DNA of 39,820 nucleotides, taken from NCBI GenBank assembly GCA_964543575.1, contig CAZIYV010000013.1:1-39820 (forward strand), given 5' to 3'. Under the pieces are notes generated by a model that had not been told where the DNA came from, searched no databases, and worked only from the letters and a program-made list of their open reading frames with translations. The stretch comes from Pelotomaculum_B sp964543575. GTDB taxonomy: Bacteria; Bacillota; Desulfotomaculia; Desulfotomaculales; Pelotomaculaceae. Positions 1 to 7,539 of this stretch are shown piece by piece (within the stretch, counting starts at the first letter, position 1; each line of letters starts with the position of its first letter). Made by a program: the position numbers and the translations under genes.

Positions 1-748
1 ACGGGTGAGCACGCTCCCAGCTGGGAAAGGTATTGGTGCTGAAACGGGAATGGAGCAGCGCCAGAGCCGTTTCCATGGCAGGGTCGTTAAGAACGGTATA
101 ATACTCGGTAACTTGTTCAGGGATGAGCATCCCTTTATAGACAATGGTCCTGCAAGAAAAACTCGGGAAATAGAAAGTTCCGCCGCCCTGCAGCAGCCCG
201 GCGCGCACTTCATTTTCAGCGCGCTTGCGAATAATATATAGTTTGCGCTCAAAGGCCGTCTTGTCCCCAATTGCAGGGTTTTTAGCCACAAACACCTGGC
301 GTATGTACGGTTCAACTTTTCTCGCCGTTTCGCCTATCGTTGAATTATCGACAGGGACAGTGCGCCAGCCCAGCAGGGTCTGCCCTTCTTCCCGGATAAT
401 CCTGGCCAGTTCCTGTTCACATTTTTGACGCAGCGCTTCATCAGTTGCCAGGAAGAGCATACCGACACCGTAGCTGCCGGCAGGTGGCAGTTGAAAACCC
501 GATCTGGCACATTCCTTTTCAAAAAAACCATGCGGGATCTGCATAAGGATTCCAGCACCGTCCCCGGTATTCAACTCGGCCCCTCTGGCTCCGCGGTGGT
601 CGAGGTTTTGCAGAACAGTCAGCGCCTTTTTTATGATGTCGTTTGATTTTACACCTTTAATGTTCGCAACAAAACCGATACCGCAGGCGTCACGTTCAAA
701 CCCCGGGTCGTAAAGTCCTTGCTTGGGAGGCAATCCACTGCTGTTCAT
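1..748 (-). CDS. gltB: Glutamate synthase large subunit, N-terminal part (runs off left edge)
   Basis: Ferredoxin- or NADPH-dependent glutamate synthase makes glutamate from glutamine and 2-oxoglutarate. About 249 N-terminal residues are present, all within the class-II glutamine amidotransferase domain. The sequence DACGIGFV near residue 22 holds the cysteine that becomes the N-terminal nucleophile after removal of a short propeptide, and LDHRGARG and NTGDGAGI are standard GltB motifs further in. The start is the ATG at 746-748. The frame stays open to the window edge, so the FMN and iron-sulfur parts lie outside. It follows glnA1 on the same strand, and its leader carries a two-hexaloop RNA and terminator, so transcription is probably controlled by ANTAR antitermination. 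Family assignment is firm; the electron donor cannot be judged. Confidence 0.93.
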   Translation of the reverse strand, partial: MNSSGLPPKQGLYDPGFERDACGIGFVANIKGVKSNDIIKKALTVLQNLDHRGARGAELNTGDGAGILMQIPHGFFEKECARSGFQLPPAGSYGVGMLFLATDEALRQKCEQELARIIREEGQTLLGWRTVPVDNSTIGETARKVEPYIRQVFVAKNPAIGDKTAFERKLYIIRKRAENEVRAGLLQGGGTFYFPSFSCRTIVYKGMLIPEQVTEYYTVLNDPAMETALALLHSRFSTNTFPSWERAHP

Positions 749-781
749 GTTATGCAACCTCACTATCCATTCTTTTTAAGT

Positions 782-840
782 AAAAAAATAAAGCCCTTAC
801 CACAGGCGGACGCAAACATACCGCGAGCTGTAGCAAGGGC
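782..840 (-). terminator. Conditional terminator in gltB leader
   Basis: A long hairpin pairs GCCCTTGCTACAG (828-840) with CTGTGGTAAGGGC (793-805) and is followed by a U-rich run (782-790). Its 5' arm overlaps the 3' arm of the upstream hexaloop hairpin at 837-850, so the two are mutually exclusive. That is the layout of an antiterminator/terminator switch. Confidence 0.8.
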
Positions 841-878
841 CCCATTGCCCAGAATTCTTATTGGCACAACAATGTGTC
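837..878 (-). promoter_or_regulatory. ANTAR-type dual-hexaloop RNA before gltB
   Basis: Two hairpins with six-base loops follow each other on the minus strand: CAC-[ATTGTT]-GTG with flanking pairs (863-878) and GGGC-[AATGGG]-GCCC (837-850). Both loops have A at position 1 and G at position 4, the signature recognised by ANTAR domains. They are 12 bases apart and sit directly before the terminator hairpin. Binding by one of the two ANTAR proteins encoded nearby would be expected to prevent termination and let gltB be transcribed. Confidence 0.72.
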
Positions 879-914
879 AAACTGATTATTAGGTTTGGTG
901 TCAGCTTTTAAATA

Positions 915-2273
915 TTAAAACTTGGCCAGGTATTCATCAATCTCCCAGGGATGAACCTGGATCCGGTAGCGATCCCACTCAATCTTCTTGGCCTCGATAA
1001 ATCTATTAAACACATGCTCTCCTAAAGCTTCTTTAATAACCTGATCCTTTTTAAGTTCCTGGATGGCCTGGCTAAGACTTTCCGGCAGGCTGCCGATACC
1101 TAATTCTTCCCTCTCAGCCGCAGTCATCTCATAGATATTCCGGTTGCATTGAGCCGGTGGTGTTATTTTATTCTTTATGCCGTCCAAACCTGCCTTCAGG
1201 CATACCGCCAGAGACAGGTAGGGGTTACAGGAGGGGTCGGGGCTTCTGAGCTCAATCCGGGTTGACAACCCTCTCTTAGCGGGGATCCTGATCAACGGGC
1301 TTCTGTTTCGCCCGGACCAGGCGATATACACAGGAGCCTCAAAACCCGATACAAGGCGTTTATATGAGTTAACATTGGGGTTGGCTATAGCCGTGATGGC
1401 CTTGATATGTTCCATCAGCCCGCCCACATAATACATGCATTCCTGGCTGAGACCGTCGGGAGAGGTCGGGTTATAGAAAACATTCTCTTCGTTTTTCATC
1501 AGCGACTGGTTTGTGTGCATGCCTGATCCGGCTATTCCGTAGATAGGTTTAGCCATGAAAGTGGCATGCAGGCCGTGCCGCTGAGCGGTTGTGCGTACAA
1601 CAAACTTGAAGGTGACAATCTTATCGGCAACATCCAGAGCGTCCGAATACTTAAAGTCAATCTCGTGCTGCCCGCCTCCCACCTCATGGTGAGAAGCCTC
1701 TATTTCAAAGCCCATCTGTTCCAGGATCAACACCATATCCCGCCGGGCGTTTTCTCCCAGGTCCACCGGCGCCATGTCAAAATAACCTGCGCGGTCCTGC
1801 GTGATAGTGGTGGGTCTGCCCTCATTGTCGATATGGAAAAGATAGAATTCCAGTTCCGGGCCTACATTCATGGTGTAACCCATCTCGCCCGCTTCCTGAA
1901 TGGCTCGGCGCAAAACGTTGCGGGGGTCTCCCGCAAAGGGAGTGCCATCCGGGTTGTAGACGTCGCAAATCAACCTTGCTACAGCGCCGTCCCTGGGCCT
2001 CCAGGGAAAAACCGCAAATGTGGAAGGGTCAGGCCGCAGGTACATGTCGGATTCCTCAATGCGGACAAAGCCGTCGATGGAAGAGCCGTCAAACATTAAT
2101 TCACCCTCTAGGGCCTTTTGCAGTTGTTCAACAGTAATGGCAACATTTTTGAGGATCCCAAAAATATCCGTAAACTGCAGGCGGATAAATTTTACTCCCC
2201 ATTCCTTAGCCAGGTTACGCACATCGTCGTTGGTAAGCTTAGCCATATGTCTCACACCTTTCATTATAGGCAT
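915..2273 (-). CDS. glnA: Glutamine synthetase type I (GSI-alpha), catalytic
   Basis: ATP-dependent synthesis of glutamine from glutamate and ammonia in the cytoplasm. At 452 residues it has normal GSI length. Catalytic features are present: GPELEFYLF with the metal glutamates E140 and E142, HHEVGGGQHEI, GSGMHTNQSL, the flap glutamate E312 in SGFEAPV, GRNRSPLIRIP, and E341 in RIELRSPDP. There is no adenylylation-type extension, as expected for GSI-alpha. An AAGGAG site (2281-2287) lies 7 bases before the ATG at 2273; the usual family start would be the internal ATG at 2246, which also has a weaker site. It lies between gltB and an ANTAR regulator gene and has its own hexaloop leader. Confidence 0.95.
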   Translation of the reverse strand: MPIMKGVRHMAKLTNDDVRNLAKEWGVKFIRLQFTDIFGILKNVAITVEQLQKALEGELMFDGSSIDGFVRIEESDMYLRPDPSTFAVFPWRPRDGAVARLICDVYNPDGTPFAGDPRNVLRRAIQEAGEMGYTMNVGPELEFYLFHIDNEGRPTTITQDRAGYFDMAPVDLGENARRDMVLILEQMGFEIEASHHEVGGGQHEIDFKYSDALDVADKIVTFKFVVRTTAQRHGLHATFMAKPIYGIAGSGMHTNQSLMKNEENVFYNPTSPDGLSQECMYYVGGLMEHIKAITAIANPNVNSYKRLVSGFEAPVYIAWSGRNRSPLIRIPAKRGLSTRIELRSPDPSCNPYLSLAVCLKAGLDGIKNKITPPAQCNRNIYEMTAAEREELGIGSLPESLSQAIQELKKDQVIKEALGEHVFNRFIEAKKIEWDRYRIQVHPWEIDEYLAKF

Positions 2274-2308
2274 CTTATTCGCTCCTTACACCAAGGTGGG
2301 CTAATTAA

Positions 2309-2350
2309 GAAAAAAAGACCATTAAAACAGGTATTAAAATCCTGTCTTTA
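2309..2350 (-). terminator. Conditional terminator in glnA1 leader
   Basis: On the minus strand ACAGG pairs with CCTGT and AAAGAC can pair with GTCTTT, followed by a run of seven T. It begins where the second hexaloop hairpin ends, so it is read as the terminator half of an ANTAR-controlled attenuator. Confidence 0.7.
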
Positions 2351-2385
2351 GGCCTCATTGCCCCTTAAAGGTACTACATTGTACC
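2350..2385 (-). promoter_or_regulatory. ANTAR-type dual-hexaloop RNA before glnA1
   Basis: Minus-strand hairpins GGTAC-[AATGTA]-GTACC (2370-2385) and GGGC-[AATGAG]-GCCT (2350-2363), 6 bases apart, each with A1 and G4 in a six-base loop. The second stem touches the terminator. This is the clearest of the leaders because the first stem is a perfect 5-bp inverted repeat. The target gene, glnA, matches known ANTAR control of nitrogen assimilation in Clostridia (NitR type). Confidence 0.82.
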
Positions 2386-2430
2386 CTGGTTTTCGGTTGT
2401 AGGCGAATATATAAACAAGTATATCATATA

Positions 2431-2459
2431 ATTCTGAAAATAAAATAGTGTTCCGTCAA
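2431..2459 (-). promoter_or_regulatory. Candidate sigma-A promoter for glnA1
   Basis: TTGACG (2454-2459), a 17-bp spacer, and CAGAAT (2431-2436) on the minus strand. The -10 matches only four of six bases. Start of transcription would fall about 40 bases before the first hexaloop. Confidence 0.4.
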
Positions 2460-2488
2460 AATATTTTGTTAAAAAGACTCTTCAAAAA

Positions 2489-3064
2489 TTACAGGTTATG
2501 CGCTAAGATTATGGCCTCAGCCACAGCCCGCATAGAAATACGCTTATTCATACTCTGCTTCTGGATCCGCTTGAAAGCTTCTGTTTCTGATATACCCATG
2601 GTCTCCATCAAAATCCCTTTAGCCCTTTCAATAACCTTCCTTGTTTCCAGCGTGTCTTTCAGTTCTTTGATCTGGCCTTCAAGCCTGCTGAGCTCCTGGT
2701 AATTGGTCAGGGCCAGCTCAATCGCCGGAATCAGGTTATATTCCAGATCGGGCTTGACCAGAAAAGAAAACACCTTGGCTGCCTTTGCCTTTTCTATAAC
2801 ATTTTGCTGCGTAGATGATGCAATTAATATTACCGGCGCCAGCTTATCCTCATTAATAATCCTGGCCAGTTCGTAGCCATCCATGCCCGGCAGGAAAGCT
2901 TCAATGATCACCAGGTCAGGCTGCCTGGCTCTGACCAGTTTCAGACCGGTCAGTCCATCCTCAGCTTCGCCGATAACCCAGTAGCCCATTTTCCCGATCA
3001 GTTTTTTGATGTTTTTTCTCCAGGCGGCATCGCTGTCGATTATTATTACCCTTGATTCTCCCAT
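2489..3064 (-). CDS. ANTAR-domain response regulator (antiterminator), receiver Asp replaced by Glu
   Basis: A receiver domain (about residues 1-120), a coiled linker (about 120-140) and a C-terminal ANTAR RNA-binding domain (about 137-190, core around IERAKGILMETMGISETEAF) make an AmiR/NasR/NitR-type protein of 191 residues. ANTAR proteins bind paired hexaloop hairpins and prevent transcription termination. The usual phosphoacceptor aspartate is glutamate (VIIEAFLPG, E55), although the acidic pocket (DSD) and the conserved lysine (LVKPD) remain. Phosphorylation may therefore be unnecessary or mimicked. The gene lies upstream of glnA1 on the same strand and has a hexaloop leader of its own, which suggests autoregulation. 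No partner kinase is seen here. Confidence 0.9.
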   Translation of the reverse strand: MGESRVIIIDSDAAWRKNIKKLIGKMGYWVIGEAEDGLTGLKLVRARQPDLVIIEAFLPGMDGYELARIINEDKLAPVILIASSTQQNVIEKAKAAKVFSFLVKPDLEYNLIPAIELALTNYQELSRLEGQIKELKDTLETRKVIERAKGILMETMGISETEAFKRIQKQSMNKRISMRAVAEAIILAHNL

Positions 3065-3100
3065 AAGGCATGCCTCCTGTTTTAAAAATCATAAGATAAA

Positions 3101-3137
3101 TGCCCCCGAACAGGTTTAAACAAACCTTAAGAGGGCA
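3101..3137 (-). terminator. Hairpin in leader of the first ANTAR gene
   Basis: TGCCC at 3133-3137 pairs with GGGCA at 3101-3105, and AGGTTT pairs with AAACCT inside. The following stretch is only moderately T-rich, so termination strength is uncertain. Its 5' arm overlaps the hexaloop hairpin at 3134-3145. Confidence 0.5.
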
Positions 3138-3172
3138 TCATCGCCAGCTGCAAACAGGTACATCTTTGTACC
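3134..3172 (-). promoter_or_regulatory. Dual-hexaloop RNA in leader of the first ANTAR gene
   Basis: Minus-strand hairpins GGTAC-[AAAGAT]-GTACC (3157-3172) and GGC-[GATGAT]-GCC (3134-3145). The first loop fits A1/G4 exactly; the second has G4 but G at position 1. The arrangement suggests that the ANTAR protein controls its own mRNA. Confidence 0.6.
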
Positions 3173-3195
3173 TATATTATCATATTTACAAACTC

Positions 3196-3224
3196 ATTCT
3201 ATACATTTTTCTATGAGAAATCAA
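3196..3224 (-). promoter_or_regulatory. Sigma-A-like promoter for the first ANTAR gene
   Basis: TTGATT (3219-3224), exactly 17 bp, then TAGAAT (3196-3201) on the minus strand. Predicted transcription start is near 3189, about 17 bases before the first hexaloop hairpin. Confidence 0.62.
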
Positions 3225-3308
3225 TAATTTTTACTGAATTAACTTAAAATTTGTTCAACTTCTTCCGCGTTCACACTCAAATATACTGAATGCCGGAAAT
3301 ATTTTATA

Positions 3309-4955
3309 TTAGCTATTTAACAGTCTCTTTGCAGCTTCATCCTGAACTTCTGTGATAAAGGGAATGCCTGTTTCTCTCTCAGTTTCTCTGTTGCCGGATG
3401 TCAGATCAAATCTGGATATTTCTGAGATGTTGAACCTGCGTGCTCCAGCAAGAAGCTGCTGCAGACCTGCAGCCAATTTATCAGCAAGTGTCCAGACAGC
3501 GATTGCTCCGAACGGAATATCCTTCATTGCATCAGCGCCGACTTTTTTCTGAACATCATAATATCCTGCAAATATTTCTTCTGGCTTTGTACCAATTTCT
3601 GCTACAGACTTCGCCAATTCATTCCAGTTTCCATTCACAGCTGCTTTACGCTCAGGTTTCAGTACTCCTTCGATATTTGCTCCCAGGAAACCAGGAATCA
3701 TCGTTGCTCTGCCGATACAAATCATTTTAGTGAATGGCGCGCCCAGGGCTAAAGCCTTAAACATCTGATCTTCCCTGGCAATTCCGCCGGCAAAGGCCAT
3801 GTCAACGACTTTTTGACCTTTTGCAGCCAGGATGCTTGCATATTCATAGGACTTGGAATGGAGCAGAAGTGAGGGTACGCCCCAGGTCTCCATCATATTC
3901 CACGGGCTCATACCAGTACCGCCGCCGGAACCGTCAATGGTCAAAAGATCCAACTTGGCATCCGTGGCAAATTTGATTGACATGGCCAGTGCTTCCATAC
4001 CATAGGAACCGGTCTTCAAGGTAATCCTCTTATACCCTTTGGCCCTTAATTCATCAATTGCCGTCATGAAAGATTCTCTGACCTGATCATAATTTGAGAG
4101 ATCAGTATAGCCAAGGCGGCTGTGACGGGCGAATGAACGGATGGCTCCGGATTTATAAGCTTGCTGAACTTCAGGCAGAGTTGGATCCGGGTCTACTATG
4201 TAGCCCCTGTTTTTCAAGAAAACAGCGTAATCAAGATCAGTTACCTGGATTTCGCCGCCGATATCCTTGGCGCCCTGTCCCCACTTCAGTTCGATGATCA
4301 CTTTGTCACCGTATTTCCCGATGACATAATCTGCAACGCCGTTACGGGTATCCTCAACGTTCATCTGAACTATAATGGCACCGTAACCATCATGATAACG
4401 AAGATAGCTTTCAATTCTGCGATCGAGTTCAGGCGATACCTCGATCTTACCGTTTTTGATAACCGACTGTTTGTCAACCCCTACAACGTTTTCACCGACG
4501 ACTATCGGATAACCGACGAGAGCTGCGCCGACCGCAAAAGACTCCCAGTACTTTGCGGCGACAAAAGTGGATCCCAAAGCACCGGACAGGATAGGAAGCC
4601 TGGATTTTGTCTTAACCTCATTGCCAAACTCTACTTCGATATTGACATTGGGGAAGATACAATCATCTGCTTCATTGGAAAGACCTTTGGCGAGGCCATA
4701 GGCGCCATAGTTATAACCTTGCACTCGAAGGGAATTGTAGGAAACTCCCACATGAGTGATATTGTCACTTCCTGCGGTAACAGCTCCAAAATCTCTGGGG
4801 TAAAGCATTTTGCGTCCTTTCATACAGGACAAAAAGGTTTCACATCTGCCCTGGCAATCCGCCCGGCATAATGTGCACAACCCTGATTCAGCCGGGTTAC
4901 CCCGATTCGCTGTACCTAAAACATCATTGGCCTTGATTCCTTTGCTAAACGTCAT
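3309..4955 (-). CDS. FMN-binding glutamate synthase family protein (GltS central domain, stand-alone)
   Basis: A 548-residue protein corresponding to the FMN-binding, 2-oxoglutarate-reducing domain of glutamate synthase, found as a separate protein in many anaerobes and archaea. The core GSGGGTGMSPWNMM, VVDMAFAGGIAREDQMFKALALGA and CIGRATMIPGF motifs match the FMN and substrate site. The N-terminus has five cysteines in a short stretch (CTLCRADCQGRCETFLSC, residues about 27-44), resembling a small metal-cluster module that could pass electrons. AGGGAGG precedes the ATG by 9 bases. It sits between the two glutamine synthetase genes. It could be an alternative glutamate synthase or an amidotransferase-linked enzyme; the gene with the glutaminase domain, gltB, is separate. 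Confidence 0.85.
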   Translation of the reverse strand: MTFSKGIKANDVLGTANRGNPAESGLCTLCRADCQGRCETFLSCMKGRKMLYPRDFGAVTAGSDNITHVGVSYNSLRVQGYNYGAYGLAKGLSNEADDCIFPNVNIEVEFGNEVKTKSRLPILSGALGSTFVAAKYWESFAVGAALVGYPIVVGENVVGVDKQSVIKNGKIEVSPELDRRIESYLRYHDGYGAIIVQMNVEDTRNGVADYVIGKYGDKVIIELKWGQGAKDIGGEIQVTDLDYAVFLKNRGYIVDPDPTLPEVQQAYKSGAIRSFARHSRLGYTDLSNYDQVRESFMTAIDELRAKGYKRITLKTGSYGMEALAMSIKFATDAKLDLLTIDGSGGGTGMSPWNMMETWGVPSLLLHSKSYEYASILAAKGQKVVDMAFAGGIAREDQMFKALALGAPFTKMICIGRATMIPGFLGANIEGVLKPERKAAVNGNWNELAKSVAEIGTKPEEIFAGYYDVQKKVGADAMKDIPFGAIAVWTLADKLAAGLQQLLAGARRFNISEISRFDLTSGNRETERETGIPFITEVQDEAAKRLLNS

Positions 4956-5085
4956 TGTTTAACGTCCTCCCTTAAACATTGTCTCTTTTTGTCAACTTTC
5001 TGTTCTCACTGATGAGTTCGTTCCCGTTAAAGCCCCCTTCCAGTAAAATCTTATTAACGTTCCCGCTGGGCGGAAAATATTTTTC

Positions 5086-5125
5086 AATAACTTAATAACT
5101 TAGGTACCCGGTACGCTAAGTTAAA
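5086..5125 (-). repeat. Dispersed hairpin repeat, copy A
   Basis: Two copies of the 8-mer AATAACTT followed by an imperfect palindrome, AACTTAGGTACC against GGTACGCTAAGTT. The same unit, with one base changed in the palindrome, recurs at 28203-28242 after four AATAACTT copies. Both lie in gaps between same-strand genes. No transposase accompanies either. It may be a REP/MITE-like element or an RNA processing hairpin. Confidence 0.7.
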
Positions 5126-5132
5126 TTATTTG

Positions 5133-6461
5133 CTAGTGGTTGATCAGGTACTCATCCAGTTCCCACTTGTGCACTTCAGCCTGGAACCGCTCCCATTCCA
5201 ATTCTTTGCTTTCCAAAAACCGGATGGTAATGTTTTTCCCAAGGGCCTTCTGAATGACCTCATCCTGCGCCAGGGCTTGCAAGGCTTCACCCAGGCTGCG
5301 GGGAAGACCTTCTTTTTTCACCAGTTCAACCAGATCTGCCGGCTCGGGACAGTTTTCTGGACGTGGAGGCGGTGGAATGAGCCTCTCATTAATTCCACGC
5401 AGGCCTGCCTGCAGAGAAGCCGCCAGGACCAGGTATGGATTGCAGGTGGGGTCCGGGCTGCGCAGAATAATCCTGGCGCCATCGCCCCGTTCGGCCGGCA
5501 CCCGGATCATAGTGCTGCGGCTGCTTTCCGACCAGGACACTAAAACCGGACACAAGTCATTGGGCAGGAGGCGCTTATATGAATTGACCAGTTGGTTAGC
5601 CACAGCAGTGATGGAGCGGGCGTGCAGCAGGACGCCACCGATGTAGTTGTAAGCAATTTCACTGAGGCCCAGCTGTCCGGCAGGGTTGTCAAACACATTC
5701 TTGCCGTCACTCCAGAGGGACTGGTTTAAATGCATGCCTGAGCCGCTCAGCCCGCTGATGGGTTTGGGCATAAAAGACGCGTGCAGGCCGTGACGCTGCG
5801 CAATGGTGCGGACCACAAACTTAAAGGTGGCTATTTTATCGGATATAGCCAGGGCGCTGTCTTCTTTTATGAATATTTCATGCTGCCCGGGCGCTTTCTC
5901 GTGGTGAGAGGAAGAAATCTCAAAACCCATCTCCTCCAGGGTAAGCACCATGTCACGCCGGGCGTTCTCACCAAGGTCAACCGGTGACAGGTCGCAATAT
6001 CCCGCTTGATCATGTGTGTTCGTGGTTGGTTTGCCTTTGTCGTCCATGTTGAACAGGAAAAATTCAATCTGGGCGCCAACCTGCAGGTTGAAGCCCGACC
6101 TGGAGGCTTTGCCGATAACCCTTTTCAGGGCGGATCTGCAACAGCCGCAGAACGGGTTCCCGTCCGGCGCGTAAACATCACAGATCAGGCGGGCAACTGA
6201 ACCGTCCCGCGGTCGCCAGGGGAAAATCTCAAAAGTGGACGGATCCGGGCGCAGGTATATATCACTTTCCCTGCTGCGCACAAACCCCTCGATAACTGAG
6301 CTGTCGAACATAATCTGCCCGTCCAGCGCTCTTTCCAGTTCTTCCACCGTAACCGCGATATTCTTAAAAACTCCAAAAACATCGGTAAACTGCAGCCGGA
6401 TGAACTTAACATTATACTCTTTGGCCTTTTCCAGCACTTCTTCCCTGCCGAAAGTGTTCAT
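5133..6461 (-). CDS. Glutamine synthetase-like protein, probable inactive paralogue
   Basis: A full-length (442 aa) GSI-alpha homologue, clearly related to the neighbouring glnA1 product and retaining the fold motifs MFDSS, HHEKAPGQHEI and GSGMHLNQSL. Compared with glnA1 several catalytic positions are changed: the first metal glutamate of GPELEF is Q131 (GAQIEF), the flap glutamate of GFEAP is L303 (NDLCP), RNR becomes SSR (313-315), and the metal glutamate of RIELRSPD is I332. With the catalytic base and two metal ligands lost, glutamine synthesis is unlikely. A regulatory role, for example as a glutamine sensor acting on the ANTAR proteins, is inference. AAGGAGG lies 9 bases before the ATG. 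The frame is intact, arguing against simple decay. Confidence 0.9.
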   Translation of the reverse strand: MNTFGREEVLEKAKEYNVKFIRLQFTDVFGVFKNIAVTVEELERALDGQIMFDSSVIEGFVRSRESDIYLRPDPSTFEIFPWRPRDGSVARLICDVYAPDGNPFCGCCRSALKRVIGKASRSGFNLQVGAQIEFFLFNMDDKGKPTTNTHDQAGYCDLSPVDLGENARRDMVLTLEEMGFEISSSHHEKAPGQHEIFIKEDSALAISDKIATFKFVVRTIAQRHGLHASFMPKPISGLSGSGMHLNQSLWSDGKNVFDNPAGQLGLSEIAYNYIGGVLLHARSITAVANQLVNSYKRLLPNDLCPVLVSWSESSRSTMIRVPAERGDGARIILRSPDPTCNPYLVLAASLQAGLRGINERLIPPPPRPENCPEPADLVELVKKEGLPRSLGEALQALAQDEVIQKALGKNITIRFLESKELEWERFQAEVHKWELDEYLINH

Positions 6462-6483
6462 GGACAGTCACCTCCTTAAAAAC

Positions 6484-6532
6484 AAAAAACGCCCCGGAAA
6501 GACAATGTAAAAACAAAGTCTTTCACAGGACG
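6484..6532 (-). terminator. Conditional terminator in leader of the second glutamine synthetase gene
   Basis: GAAAGAC (6519-6525) pairs with GTCTTTC (6497-6503), extended by GGAC/GCCCC pairing, followed by TTTTTTGTTTTT. It overlaps the hexaloop hairpin at 6528-6541. Confidence 0.72.
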
Positions 6533-6541
6533 CCGTTGCCC
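6528..6541 (-). promoter_or_regulatory. Single ANTAR-type hexaloop hairpin before the second glutamine synthetase gene
   Basis: Minus strand GGGC-[AACGGC]-GTCC with A1/G4 in the loop, placed against the terminator exactly as in the gltB and glnA1 leaders. A convincing first hairpin is not visible between it and the predicted transcription start, so the motif is incomplete. Confidence 0.5.
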
Positions 6542-6567
6542 CGTTAATTCATATGATTGATTTACTA

Positions 6568-6595
6568 ATTATAGCATAAAATTTATAATAATCAA
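6568..6595 (-). promoter_or_regulatory. Promoter of the second glutamine synthetase gene
   Basis: Minus strand TTGATT (6590-6595), 16-bp spacer and a perfect TATAAT (6568-6573). Transcription would start near 6561, giving a leader of about 100 bases that contains the hexaloop hairpin and terminator. Confidence 0.68.
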
Positions 6596-6624
6596 TAAGT
6601 CAGCAAAAGAATATTCTCAAAAAT

Positions 6625-7203
6625 TTAATTCTTTTTCAGGTGGTTCATTATACTGCGGGCAACCCTCGCTATGGGTACGCATTTATCCATACTCAATTTC
6701 TGCATATACTTATAAGCTTCCTGCTCACTGAGTCCCTTTGCTTCCATAACCATTCCCTTGGCCTTTTCCACCAGCTTTCTTTCCTCCAGCGCCGTTTTCA
6801 GCCTCTTGTTCTCCTCCACCAGTTTCGTAAACTTCTTGAAATTGGCCAGGGCTATCTCGATAGCCGGGAAAAGCTGCACATCGCTCAAGGGTTTGGGCAG
6901 ACAGCCAAAAATCCAGAAATCTTTTACTTCTTCGAGCAATCCCTGCTCGTGAGATTCAATTAACAGGATCACCGGCGCGGTCCGGTTCTCTTCAATGATC
7001 CTGATAATTCCCAATCCCTGGACTCCCGGTAGTTTTGAGTCCATAATCACAAGGTCCGGCTCGGTTTGAAAGATCACCTTTAAGGCGCTTCTTCCGTCCC
7101 CCACTTCGGCTGTCACCATGTAACCGGCCTGCACGAGCATTTCTTTTATTTTTTTACGATTACCCACATCGGCATCGGCAATAATAATACGTGTCCCGAA
7201 CAT
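6625..7203 (-). CDS. ANTAR-domain response regulator (antiterminator)
   Basis: 192 residues: receiver domain (about 1-120), coiled linker (about 120-140) and ANTAR domain (about 140-190, around VEKAKGMVMEAKGLSEQEAY). Unlike the other ANTAR protein here, the phosphoacceptor aspartate is present (VIMDSKLPG, D55). The lysine of the receiver domain is also kept (LPKPLSD). It lies directly upstream of the second glutamine synthetase gene, separated by a promoter and hexaloop leader. It is the likely partner for one or more of the leaders in this region. Confidence 0.9.
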   Translation of the reverse strand: MFGTRIIIADADVGNRKKIKEMLVQAGYMVTAEVGDGRSALKVIFQTEPDLVIMDSKLPGVQGLGIIRIIEENRTAPVILLIESHEQGLLEEVKDFWIFGCLPKPLSDVQLFPAIEIALANFKKFTKLVEENKRLKTALEERKLVEKAKGMVMEAKGLSEQEAYKYMQKLSMDKCVPIARVARSIMNHLKKN

Positions 7204-7539
7204 AGGGACGCACCTTTCTAAAGAGGGCAGATTTTATAAAAATATTTGCACAATTCTAGCTTGTATTTTAACATGACCTTTTTAAAAAAGATATACGAAT
7301 TTGAATAAATGCGGATGTGACATATTGTGCTTTGGGTTACATATTATTATATTGTACGCAAAAATCTAAATATCCGGGCAAAGGCGCCAGGAGATAAGCA
7401 ATATTTAACACCGTTTTCTTGGTGTCTTTTCCTTGCTTCAAGCAGAGGAGGGATATAAAGAAAACGGTTGTTTGTTCTGAGTGCCAGTTTAAAATGGCCG
7501 GTAGTACAGGATTTAATTTACCAGTGGGGGGTTGACAAA
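7204..7539. other. Divergent intergenic region between ANTAR gene and ATPase gene
   Basis: AT-rich in its left half, where the ANTAR gene promoter should lie; no convincing -35/-10 pair was found. On the plus strand a weak hairpin ACACC/GGTGT (7408-7425) is followed by CTTTT and could be a leader attenuator for the ATPase gene. An in-frame TTG at 7468 with GAGGAGG 16 bases upstream is an alternative start for that gene. Confidence 0.4.

Noticed and set aside
4161..4871. 236-residue open frame on the plus strand
   Set aside because: Lies wholly antisense to the FMN glutamate synthase gene, with no family resemblance or start signal.
6542..6561. First hexaloop hairpin of an ANTAR motif before the second GS gene
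   Set aside because: Only three-pair stems with seven-base or wrong-sequence loops can be drawn between the predicted transcription start and the second hairpin.
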